Assembly (NCBI RefSeq): GCF_023205015.1
Contig: NZ_CP096258.1
Location: 4,340,001 to 4,404,000 of the forward strand
Origin: Providencia rettgeri
GTDB taxonomy: Bacteria > Pseudomonadota > Gammaproteobacteria > Enterobacterales > Enterobacteriaceae
Direction of reading: 5' to 3'
Length of the DNA: 64,000 nt
Shown here: positions 47,223 to 54,641 of the stretch, piece by piece
Numbering within the stretch: the stretch's first letter is position 1
Layout: the number at the start of each line of letters is the position of its first letter
Position numbers and translations under genes: made by a program
The notes under the pieces: model-generated
Told to the model about the DNA's origin: nothing
Seen by the model: the letters and a program-made list of their open reading frames with translations, nothing else
Database searches by the model: none

Positions 47223-47822
47223 ATGGCAGAAAAAGCGACAACACAAAAACGTAACAGGCGTGATGAGATTTTACAGGCTCTTGCGCTAATGTTAGAAAGT
47301 AGTGATGGTAGCCAACGTATCACAACAGCAAAACTTGCTGCTACGGTTGGTGTATCAGAGGCCGCGCTGTATCGTCATTTTCCAAGCAAAATGAAAATGT
47401 TCGATAGCCTCATTGGGTTTATTGAAGACTCATTGGTTTCGCGCATTAATCTAATTTTAAGTGATGAAAAAGATACGATAATTAGAATTAAACTAATACT
47501 TGCCCTAATACTGGGTTTTTCCGAGAAAAACCCAGGGCTAACGCGAATCATGACTGGCCATGCTCTGATGTTTGAGCAAGATAGGCTGCAAGATCGTATT
47601 AATCAATTATTTGAACGTATAGAATCACAATTACGCCAAGTGCTAAAAGAGAAAAAAATACGTGATGGCCATGGGTTTATTCATGATGAGTCACTGCTTG
47701 CTTCTCAATTATTAGCCTTTTGTGAAGGGATGCTCTCTCGTTTTGTGCGTTCTGAGTTTCGTTATCGGCCAACCGTCGAGTTTGAATCGCGCTGGCCTTT
47801 AATTCTAGCTCAGTTACAATAA
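47223..47822 (+). CDS. slmA: Nucleoid occlusion factor SlmA
   Basis: TetR-family DNA-binding protein that blocks FtsZ assembly over the nucleoid. The HTH (KLAATVGVSEAALYRHFPSKMKMFDSLI, about residues 33-60) is clear. Length 199 aa matches. Position after coaBC-dut and before pyrE is conserved. Confidence 0.95.
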   Translation: MAEKATTQKRNRRDEILQALALMLESSDGSQRITTAKLAATVGVSEAALYRHFPSKMKMFDSLIGFIEDSLVSRINLILSDEKDTIIRIKLILALILGFSEKNPGLTRIMTGHALMFEQDRLQDRINQLFERIESQLRQVLKEKKIRDGHGFIHDESLLASQLLAFCEGMLSRFVRSEFRYRPTVEFESRWPLILAQLQ

Positions 47823-47845
47823 CCGATTATTTATACTACTCACCC

Positions 47846-47873
47846 CGCCCATCATTGGGCGAGGGCTTTTTTT
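47846..47873 (+). terminator. Terminator after slmA
   Basis: CGCCC (47846-47850) pairs with GGGCG (47857-47861) around ATCATT, followed after AGGGC by a T-run (47867-47873). It lies between slmA and the convergent pyrE. Confidence 0.65.
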
Positions 47874-48516
47874 ACTCAATTCCGTATTGTTCGCGATAAG
47901 CCTTCATAGCCGCTAAATGTTCCTGCATACCGTCCTTTTCAGCAAGATAGGTGATTAAATCGCTCATGGTAATAATTGAGTAAACTTTACAGCCATAATC
48001 ACGCTCAACCTCTTGCACTGCTGAAATTTCACCCTTACCTTTTTCTTGACGGTCGAGGCATAGCAGGACACCATTCAATGTAGCTTGTTGTTGTTTAATA
48101 ATTTCCATTGATTCACGAATTGCCGTCCCAGCAGTAATCACATCATCCACAACCACAACACGCCCTTGCAAAGGACTCCCAACTAACACACCACCTTCAC
48201 CATGGTCTTTAGCTTCTTTGCGATTGAAGCAATATGGCATATCGATGTCATGATGTTCAGAAAGAGCTACTGCTGTCGTCGTTGCAATTGGGATCCCTTT
48301 ATACGCAGGGCCGAAAATGACATCACACTCGATTGCGCTGTCTTGTAATGCTTGTGCATAAAAACGACCGACAAGTGCCAGATCACGCCCTGTATTAAAT
48401 AGCCCTGCATTAAAAAAGTAAGGGCTTTTACGACCTGATTTCAGCGTAAACTCACCAAATTTAAGTACCTGTTTTTTCATGGCAAGTTCGATAAAATCGC
48501 GCTGATAGGCTTTCAT
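47872..48516 (-). CDS. pyrE: Orotate phosphoribosyltransferase PyrE
   Basis: Fifth step of pyrimidine synthesis (orotate + PRPP to OMP). The PRPP-binding motif VVVDDVITAGTAIRES and the N-terminal GEFTLKSGRKSPYFFNAG are present. Length 214 aa. It is downstream of rph with an attenuator hairpin between them. Confidence 0.96.
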   Translation of the reverse strand: MKAYQRDFIELAMKKQVLKFGEFTLKSGRKSPYFFNAGLFNTGRDLALVGRFYAQALQDSAIECDVIFGPAYKGIPIATTTAVALSEHHDIDMPYCFNRKEAKDHGEGGVLVGSPLQGRVVVVDDVITAGTAIRESMEIIKQQQATLNGVLLCLDRQEKGKGEISAVQEVERDYGCKVYSIITMSDLITYLAEKDGMQEHLAAMKAYREQYGIE

Positions 48517-48587
48517 TGGTCATTCTCCTCGTTGATGATTATTTATCTATATTCAAGGCTGGCTAATTGATTGATGAACCAGCAGGC

Positions 48588-48614
48588 ATAAAAAAGGCGA
48601 CTTTTCAGCCGCCT
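48588..48614 (-). promoter_or_regulatory. pyrE attenuator (intercistronic terminator)
   Basis: On the minus strand AGGCG (48614-48610) pairs with CGCCT (48599-48595), followed by a T-run (48595-48590). It starts about 15 nt after the rph stop and precedes pyrE by about 70 nt. In E. coli the rph-pyrE operon is controlled by UTP-sensitive attenuation at this position: ribosomes closely following RNA polymerase at the end of rph prevent the hairpin. The same architecture is seen here. Confidence 0.75.
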
Positions 48615-48628
48615 AATTAATGATTAAC

Positions 48629-49342
48629 TTACTTCAGCGCTTCTCGCTGAGCTTCAAAAATGGTATTTAAACCGGTTTTAGCTAACGCTAATAGAGCCAA
48701 TAGCTCTTCATGACTAAACGGTTCGCCTTCTGCTGTGCCCTGCACTTCAATCATTCGGCCATCATCCATCATGACAACATTCATATCCGTTTCAGCTGCA
48801 GAATCTTCAACATATTCAAGATCACATAGAGCGTCTTGATTAACAATTCCAACAGAAACGGCAGCGACCATTGATTTTAGTGGGCTTTTTGCAATTTTAC
48901 CTTGCTCAACCATGCTATTCAGTGCATCAACTAATGCCACGCATGCACCAGAAATTGCTGCTGTACGCGTGCCGCCATCCGCTTGGATCACATCACAGTC
49001 TAAAGTAATGGTGTACTCACCTAATTTTTTAAGATCAACCGCAGCACGCAAAGAACGTGCAATTAACCGTTGGATTTCCATCGTGCGACCCGTCTGTTTG
49101 CCTCGCGCAGCTTCACGCTGATTACGTGAATTTGTTGCGCGCGGTAACATGCCGTATTCCGCGGTAACCCAACCTTGCCCCTGCCCTTTTAAAAAGCGGG
49201 GAACACCTTCTTCAACAGTTGCATTACATAACACCTTCGTGTCGCCAAACTCAATAAGAACAGAGCCTTCTGCATGCTTAGTATAATTGCGCGTGATGGT
49301 AATCGGGCGCATTTGGTCTGCTTGTCTATCTGCTGGGCGCAT
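48629..49342 (-). CDS. rph: Ribonuclease PH
   Basis: Phosphorolytic 3'-5' exoribonuclease trimming tRNA 3' ends. N-terminus MRPADRQADQMRPITITRNY and the GQGWVTAEYGMLPRAT segment are diagnostic. Full length at 237 aa, unlike the frameshifted gene of E. coli K-12, so coupling to the pyrE attenuator should be intact. Confidence 0.96.
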   Translation of the reverse strand: MRPADRQADQMRPITITRNYTKHAEGSVLIEFGDTKVLCNATVEEGVPRFLKGQGQGWVTAEYGMLPRATNSRNQREAARGKQTGRTMEIQRLIARSLRAAVDLKKLGEYTITLDCDVIQADGGTRTAAISGACVALVDALNSMVEQGKIAKSPLKSMVAAVSVGIVNQDALCDLEYVEDSAAETDMNVVMMDDGRMIEVQGTAEGEPFSHEELLALLALAKTGLNTIFEAQREALK

Positions 49343-49465
49343 GGTGTTATCTCCATTATCAACTCAAATTGGGACGCATTATACGTTGTTCAAACGATAA
49401 TGCCTATCCTGTCATCCTGCATAGCGTTATAATCCCCTAAATCTTTACGATAATGGGAACGAATT

Positions 49466-50329
49466 ATGATCCGTAGTATGACCGCTTTTGCCCGTCGGGA
49501 CATCAAGGGTGAATGGGGGAATGCGGCCTGGGAGCTGCGTTCCGTGAACCAACGTTATTTAGAAACGTATATTCGCTTACCTGAGCAATTTAGAAGCCTT
49601 GAGCCCGTGATCCGTGAGCGCCTGCGTTCTCGCCTGACACGTGGAAAGGTGGAGTGTAATTTACGCTTTGAGTTAGACGGTGCAAACCGTAGTGAATTAA
49701 TCCTAAATGAACAATTAGCACGCCAGTTAATCAGTGCAGCGAATTGGGTTAAAAATTACAGCCATGAAGGTGAAATCAACCCATTAGAAATTTTGCGTTG
49801 GCCCGGAGTAATGTCAGCTGGCGAACAAGATTTAGATGTCATCAGCGAACAATTAATGGCAGGGTTAGATGAAACAATTGATGCTTTCATTCAAAGCCGT
49901 GAAGCTGAAGGGGCATCATTACATGCGCTCATTGAACAGCGTCTTGATGGCGTCTTAGTTGAAGTCGCAAAAGTACGTCAACACATGCCAGAAATTTTAC
50001 AATGGCAACGTGAACGCTTACAAAATAAGTTAGAAGAAGCTGACATTCAAGTGGATAACAGTCGCTTGGAACAGGAACTTATTCTATTAGCACAACGTAT
50101 TGATGTTGCAGAAGAATTAGATCGCTTAGAAGCACACGTTAAAGAAACACGTAACATCTTGAAGAAAAAAGAGGCAACTGGCCGCCGTCTTGACTTTATG
50201 ATGCAAGAATTTAACCGTGAAGCAAATACGTTAGCGTCAAAATCAATTAATAGCGAAGTCACAACTTCAGCCGTTGAGCTCAAAGTATTAATCGAACAAA
50301 TGAGAGAACAAATTCAGAACATCGAATAA
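49466..50329 (+). CDS. yicC: YicC-family endoribonuclease
   Basis: YicC/YloC protein of 287 aa; N-terminus MIRSMTAFARRD and the C-terminal TGRRLDFMMQEFNREANTLASKS are the family signatures. The family has been linked to endoribonuclease activity. Divergent from rph. It borders the integrated element that starts just downstream. Confidence 0.95.
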   Translation: MIRSMTAFARRDIKGEWGNAAWELRSVNQRYLETYIRLPEQFRSLEPVIRERLRSRLTRGKVECNLRFELDGANRSELILNEQLARQLISAANWVKNYSHEGEINPLEILRWPGVMSAGEQDLDVISEQLMAGLDETIDAFIQSREAEGASLHALIEQRLDGVLVEVAKVRQHMPEILQWQRERLQNKLEEADIQVDNSRLEQELILLAQRIDVAEELDRLEAHVKETRNILKKKEATGRRLDFMMQEFNREANTLASKSINSEVTTSAVELKVLIEQMREQIQNIE

Positions 50330-50358
50330 CCTTTCTCAGCATTTCAGAGCGAATCACC

Positions 50359-50395
50359 AAGCCAGCCGATACACTGTATTCGCTGGCTTTTTTAT
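50359..50395 (+). terminator. Terminator after yicC
   Basis: AAGCCAGC (50359-50366) pairs with GCTGGCTT (50382-50389) and is followed by T's to 50393. It is the last recognisably chromosomal feature before the mobile element. Confidence 0.85.
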
Positions 50396-50438
50396 TATCA
50401 GAGGATTGCAGAGTGAAGCACAATAGCGCATGATTAGC

Positions 50439-50490
50439 GTGTACCCAAAGGTGTACCCATAGCACTTTCATAAAACCATTTTGGGTACAC
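50439..50490. repeat. GTGTACCC repeats upstream of the integrase
   Basis: GTGTACCC occurs at 50439-50446 and 50451-50458 in direct orientation, and its complement GGGTACAC at 50483-50490, just before the integrase start. Such short repeats beside an integrase gene are candidate arm-type integrase or excisionase binding sites, or part of attL. The other end of the element is outside the window, so an att core cannot be defined. Confidence 0.5.
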
Positions 50491-50519
50491 CCCTTATTTT
50501 TACATTGGAAATTGCGAAA

Positions 50520-51788
50520 ATGCCTAAGCTCACAGATAAAGAGATTAGGGCGTGGATAAAATCAGGCGAACGATTCGAAGGAAAGTCGGACGGCAATGGC
50601 CTATATCTGCGCTTTAGACAAAATGACAAAATTCCCTCATGGCGTTTCAGATATAAACTGTCTGGAAAGTCCAGAACAATGAATTTAGGTTCATATTCCG
50701 ACCTATCATTAGCCAAAGCTAGAGAGCTAACTAGAGAGCTATCTGCTCGTGTATCTTTAGGCTATGACGTTGCTATGGAAAAACAGGAACGTAAAGCGGA
50801 AGCGTTAGCAAAAATTGAAGCTGAAAAAAACGCAATCAAGGTTTCTGAACTTGCGGCAGAATATTTTGAGCGTCAAATATTACCTCGCTGGAAGCACCCT
50901 GATATCTTACGTAGGCGAATAGATAAAGATATTAACCCTCGCATTGGCCACATGAAAATTGAAGAAGTCAAACCTCGCCATATTGATGAAATGCTCAAAA
51001 GCATTGTAGATAGAGGCGCACCGACTATCGCTACTGATGTCTTACGATGGGTTAGACGTATGTTCGATTATGGTATTAAGAGACAGATGATAGAAATTAA
51101 CCCCTGCTCTGCTTTTGAGGTTGCTGATGCTGGCGGAAAAGAAGTCTCTCGTGATAGATGGCTAACCAGAGAGGAATTGATTTTAGTTTTAAGGGCATTT
51201 AGAACCTCAGCAATAAGCCGCCAAAATGAAATCAGCTTCAAAATACTTCTAGCTTTGTGTTTAAGAAAAATGGAATTATGCGCTGCTCGTTGGGAGGAGT
51301 TCGACTTTGATAACGCTGTTTGGCATTTCCCTGCGGAACGTAGCAAAAACGGAGATGCTATAGATATCCCTCTATGCCCTACCGTAATTGAATGGTTTAT
51401 GGAACTAAAGTCTATGGCATGCAATAGCCAATACGTTCTGCCAGCTAGGAAAATGCAAACTAAGATGATCCCTCATATTCAAGAATCCACACTACCCGTT
51501 GCTTTATCTAAAGTTAGGCACGTGCTGCCACATGATATGCCTAACTTCACCATTCATGATTTTAGGCGCACAGGACGGACGCATTTAGCAGCTTTAGGCG
51601 TAGATCCATTTGTTGCTGAACGTTGTCTAAATCACCGCATAAAAGGAGTTGAGGGCATTTATAATAGGCATGATTATTTTGATGAGCGCAAAGCCGCATT
51701 AACTCAATGGTGTGATTTGATAGTCGCGTTAGAGAAAGGCGAGGATTACAACGTGATTCCAATGACGCAATGGAGAATTGAAAAATGA
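50520..51788 (+). CDS. int: P4-type tyrosine recombinase (integrase)
   Basis: Site-specific recombinase of the DUF4102/P4 integrase family. The N-terminal arm-binding domain (LTDKEIRAWIKSG, then DGNGLYLRF) is followed by the catalytic domain with the first Arg in LCLRKMELCAARW, HxxR in IHDFRRTGRTHLAALG and the Tyr in IYNRHDY near the C-terminus. I chose ATG 50520 (MPKLTDKE), a normal family start, over TTG at 50481. It places the element next to yicC, a known insertion hot spot. The stop overlaps the next ATG. Confidence 0.9.
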   Translation: MPKLTDKEIRAWIKSGERFEGKSDGNGLYLRFRQNDKIPSWRFRYKLSGKSRTMNLGSYSDLSLAKARELTRELSARVSLGYDVAMEKQERKAEALAKIEAEKNAIKVSELAAEYFERQILPRWKHPDILRRRIDKDINPRIGHMKIEEVKPRHIDEMLKSIVDRGAPTIATDVLRWVRRMFDYGIKRQMIEINPCSAFEVADAGGKEVSRDRWLTREELILVLRAFRTSAISRQNEISFKILLALCLRKMELCAARWEEFDFDNAVWHFPAERSKNGDAIDIPLCPTVIEWFMELKSMACNSQYVLPARKMQTKMIPHIQESTLPVALSKVRHVLPHDMPNFTIHDFRRTGRTHLAALGVDPFVAERCLNHRIKGVEGIYNRHDYFDERKAALTQWCDLIVALEKGEDYNVIPMTQWRIEK

Positions 51789-52444
51789 TTAGCACTAAAA
51801 GCATTCTCAAATCTGATGTATTTGAGCGATTTTTAATGCAAAGCTCATCAACTATCAATGAAGTATCATTGGTCGTGTTTGGGCTTCCGCCATTCACTGC
51901 GGTTAAAGATATACCTGAGGATATGACCCCCTTTGTAAAGGAAGTTCGCTTATACATGAAAAGATGCCTTAACTCATTATCAAGCCACTATAAGAATATG
52001 AGTTTTCATCCATCAACTGAATGCTACATGGAGCTAATCTTAGCCTCAGCATATAGATATATAAATGAAAATACACCAGAAGCTATAGCAGACAAAATAA
52101 CTTCATCTGTCCAATATTTTGTTTACTCTAACAAGTGGGAAGACTATATGCGCGCTTTTGGTGGCGATGAATTGTTAAACATTGTTAGCGAGCACAGAAA
52201 AACAGGGCGAGGGGCACACAGGAAAGAAGTTGAGCAGAATGGTACAAATAAGATTCTTGGGCTGACCTTAAAACTACTTATTTCAAAATCAAATAAATAC
52301 GGGTCGCCAGAGAAACCTAAGATATCAGAAATATACGCTGATATTTTGAAAGTGGTACAAGCAGAAGAAGCAACAATGACAGGATTGGCTAAAGCAACAT
52401 TTTATAACAAAGTGAATAGCGCATTACAGGCAATCCATGACTAA
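51785..52444 (+). CDS. Hypothetical protein coupled to the integrase
   Basis: A 219-aa protein of no family I recognise. It is soluble, with a basic stretch RKTGRGAHRKEVEQN (about 139-153) and a C-terminal helical segment (LAKATFYNKVNSALQAI) that could be part of a winged-helix or resolvase-like fold. It overlaps the integrase stop (ATGA at 51785), so it is translated with it and may assist integration or be a cargo gene. A strong hairpin follows. Confidence 0.6.
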   Translation: MISTKSILKSDVFERFLMQSSSTINEVSLVVFGLPPFTAVKDIPEDMTPFVKEVRLYMKRCLNSLSSHYKNMSFHPSTECYMELILASAYRYINENTPEAIADKITSSVQYFVYSNKWEDYMRAFGGDELLNIVSEHRKTGRGAHRKEVEQNGTNKILGLTLKLLISKSNKYGSPEKPKISEIYADILKVVQAEEATMTGLAKATFYNKVNSALQAIHD

Positions 52445-52451
52445 TCACTCC

Positions 52452-52497
52452 AAACTTAGCAAAAGAAGTAATTACTTTTCGTTCTTTTGCTAAGTTT
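52452..52497 (+). terminator. 16-bp perfect hairpin after the integrase operon
   Basis: AAACTTAGCAAAAGAA (52452-52467) pairs perfectly with TTCTTTTGCTAAGTTT (52482-52497); the loop itself contains the palindrome AAGTAATTACTT (52466-52477). It lies 8 nt after the stop codon. The T-run is weak, but the position suits a terminator, perhaps one for both directions. Confidence 0.75.
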
Positions 52498-52590
52498 TCC
52501 TAAAGTTTACTAAGTTTTTCCTTTCCCTAATCAAATCAGCTCATGATTTTTTGTCACAAAATGCAAAAATTGACATAAATTGCATAACTT

Positions 52591-52720
52591 CCAACAACTT
52601 TAAACGACTTTAAACGACTTTAAATAACACTAAACGACGTTAAAGGGTACTAAAGAGCACTAAACAACACTAAACGACACTAAACGACACTAAACAACGC
52701 TATACGCACTTAAATAGATT
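52591..52720. repeat. 10-bp tandem array, consensus TAAACGACAC
   Basis: Thirteen consecutive 10-bp units with an exact 10-bp period; the central ones read TAAACGACTT, TAAACGACTT, TAAATAACAC, TAAACGACGT, TAAAGGGTAC, TAAAGAGCAC, TAAACAACAC, TAAACGACAC, TAAACGACAC, TAAACAACGC. TAAA is nearly invariant, the last six positions vary. One unit per helical turn puts all TAAA tracts on one face of the DNA. Confidence 0.85.
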
Positions 52721-52810
52721 CAAGCGAATTATAGTCAATGATAACTAAAGCCAGTTAAAACTAGCTAGAGCTAGTTAGAACTAAAATCCTCCATAAGCTA
52801 GCATAACAAG

Positions 52811-52880
52811 GATTCCATAGGGGTTCATAGATATCCACCAGCGTTCATAAGCATTCAGGTTCATTCACTGTCCTGTTAAC
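52811..52880. repeat. Second short repeat set, TTCATAG-like
   Basis: GATTCCATAG and GGGTTCATAG (52811-52830), then GCGTTCATAA, GCATTCAGGT and TCATTCACTG (52841-52870): related decamers again stepping by 10 bp. Weaker and more degenerate than the array upstream. Confidence 0.45.
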
Positions 52881-53190
52881 TATTTGATCTTGTTACTAAG
52901 TAGCTATCGAGGAGAAACAGTTAAGCACAACCGAGATAAACCAAAGAACAAAGAGAAACAAAATCAACAAGTTAAGAAAATAGCAATTAGACCAATTAAC
53001 TATAAAAAATCAAAGGAATACACTGTATTTTCACATCATAGACCCTTAATTTAGCTAGTGCACATTTCTTAATAGAATCTGTTTACTTAATAGATTTTTG
53101 ATTTCTTTTAATAGATTCCATTATCCATAGATTGATAGATATTTGATCACTAGAATAGCCTCATCATACCAAAAGGAGGCTAGGCATAGC

Positions 53191-53427
53191 ATGACGCAGC
53201 AACGTAAACCAAGATTAAAAAATAATACGCCTTACCCTGTCAGTGGTAATGCAAGGAAACGCCATACTGCTGATTTTTTAGGCATATCAGATGCGACACT
53301 TAATCGCTGGGAGAAGGCTGGAAAGCTCCCTAAATCATTTGAGTTAGAAAAAGGATTGTCAGTATTTGACGCTGCTGAGATTCGCGCTTGGGTAGAGTCT
53401 AAAAAAGCACAGCGAGAGGTAGCATAA
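53191..53427 (+). CDS. AlpA-family excisionase/transcriptional regulator
   Basis: A 78-aa winged-helix/MerR-like DNA-binding protein: RKRHTADFLGISDATLNRWEK (about residues 21-41) is the HTH and the C-terminal FDAAEIRAWVESKK is the family tail. AlpA-type proteins activate int or act as excisionase in P4-like elements. I chose the ATG at 53191, with AAGGAGG upstream, over an in-frame start at 53143. It overlaps the next gene by one nucleotide and heads the long rightward operon. Confidence 0.8.
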   Translation: MTQQRKPRLKNNTPYPVSGNARKRHTADFLGISDATLNRWEKAGKLPKSFELEKGLSVFDAAEIRAWVESKKAQREVA

Positions 53428-53834
53428 TGGAAAAGAAAAACCGCCCTTGCGGAGGCGGCTTTGATATCAGTAATGATATTGGAAATTGCCCCGCCATTAT
53501 AACCAAACGCACACCAAAAAAACAGCGTGGATTTATTTATATTGTTGGTTCTGGTGCAAATGGAATTACAGAAAATGACGGCCTGAAATATTGTCGCTTA
53601 TCTTCTTTCCGTAATTACTGCTCAGAACTGGAGCGCAAATTAAATATTAATTTAGAGCGTATCGATGAACCGAACCCAGACGGCATTGGATCACATTACC
53701 GTTATCGCATTCGCAGCCAGAAAGACGCGCAGAAGGTTATTAACCTCATCAACCAACGCGCCAATGCTGGCGGATATGAAGGTATTTCGAAATCACAATC
53801 TGAATTAATTTTGTCGCAGTACCCTACCGAATAA
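53427..53834 (+). CDS. Hypothetical protein of the satellite operon
   Basis: A 135-aa protein I do not recognise. A Cys/Gly-rich N-terminus (RPCGGGFDISNDIGNCPA) is followed by a basic GFIYIVGSGANGITENDG segment. Its middle (RNYCSELERKLNINLERIDEP) looks like a helix-turn-helix or recognition helix of small phage regulators. It abuts the AlpA-like gene (TAATGG) and is followed by the antirepressor gene 15 nt downstream. Confidence 0.6.
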   Translation: MEKKNRPCGGGFDISNDIGNCPAIITKRTPKKQRGFIYIVGSGANGITENDGLKYCRLSSFRNYCSELERKLNINLERIDEPNPDGIGSHYRYRIRSQKDAQKVINLINQRANAGGYEGISKSQSELILSQYPTE

Positions 53835-53849
53835 TAAGGAAATAACAAT

Positions 53850-54641
53850 ATGAAAAATAAAATGACCGTAATGGGTCAGGGATTCGCTCACCCTGAAAAC
53901 CAAGTGGCTAATACTTTTGATAATTTAATTCCTGTTATTAATAACAATATTAACGGTAAAGAAATTCAAACAGTAAGTAGCCGTAAATTACACTCATTCC
54001 TGAAAGTTGGCCGTGATTATACGAGTTGGATTAAAGGACGAATTAAACAATATGGCTTTGTTGAGAATATTGATTATATCGTTGTAGAAAATTTGAGCTC
54101 ACCAAAACGGGGGAGCGCAAAATTTAGACAGCAACTTGAACATGATTACATTGTCAGCCTCAACATGGGTAAAGAGTTATCAATGGTTGAGCGCAATGAC
54201 CAAGGAAAGTTAGCCCGTCATTATTTCATTGAATGCGAGGAACGATTACGCAGGATCGCTCCTGAAGAACATAAAGCCGCTATACAGAACTGGCGTAAAA
54301 ACCGCGTCGCAGCTTGTGAAGACCATAAAAGCATGGCTGAGGCTATGAAAGGCTATATTGAACGCACAGGTGATAACCAGAAAGGCTTTGCATATAGCAA
54401 TGAATCGCGCTTTATCAATAAGCTAGTGTTAGGCATTGACCCGATAAAGTGGGCTAAAAACAAAGGGATCAAATCTAAAGAAGTCAGGGATAACATGAGC
54501 ACAGAGCAGTTAAAACTATTGGCCTACTTAGAGGCTCGTAATTGTGCTTTCCTTGACTTAGATACACCTACAGCGCAGAGAAAGACGCAATTAACTGAGT
54601 TGGCGCAACGTTGGTTAGTTCAGCGTTTGGAGGCTAACTAA
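53850..54641 (+). CDS. AntA/AntB-type phage antirepressor
   Basis: A 263-aa protein with an N-terminal AntA domain: EIQTVSSRKLHSFLKVGRDY (about 38-57), WIKGRIKQYGFVENIDY and later LARHYFIECEERLRRI. Antirepressors of this family inactivate phage repressors by direct binding. The C-terminal half is specific and ends with helical sequence. Shine-Dalgarno AAGGA precedes the start. Its stop overlaps the next ATG (TAATG), which has GGAGG inside the antA end. Confidence 0.82.
   Translation: MKNKMTVMGQGFAHPENQVANTFDNLIPVINNNINGKEIQTVSSRKLHSFLKVGRDYTSWIKGRIKQYGFVENIDYIVVENLSSPKRGSAKFRQQLEHDYIVSLNMGKELSMVERNDQGKLARHYFIECEERLRRIAPEEHKAAIQNWRKNRVAACEDHKSMAEAMKGYIERTGDNQKGFAYSNESRFINKLVLGIDPIKWAKNKGIKSKEVRDNMSTEQLKLLAYLEARNCAFLDLDTPTAQRKTQLTELAQRWLVQRLEAN

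Larger units (their letters stand above)
52498..53190. other. Long non-coding region with phased repeats
   Basis: About 690 bp without a credible gene, between the integrase operon and the AlpA-like regulator. It holds a 10-bp-periodic array (52591-52720), a 7-bp dyad ACTAGCT-AG-AGCTAGT (near 52760-52775), a second weakly phased set of TTCATAG-like repeats (52811-52880) and three copies of TTAATAGA(A/T)T (near 53069, 53087 and 53108) before the regulator gene. This looks like the control or replication region of the element. Confidence 0.6.

Noticed and set aside
52570..52598. TTGACA at 52570 as a promoter before the 10-bp array
   Set aside because: No acceptable -10 hexamer occurs 16-18 nt downstream.
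52591..52720. CRISPR array
   Set aside because: Units are 10 bp with no spacers and no cas genes are present.
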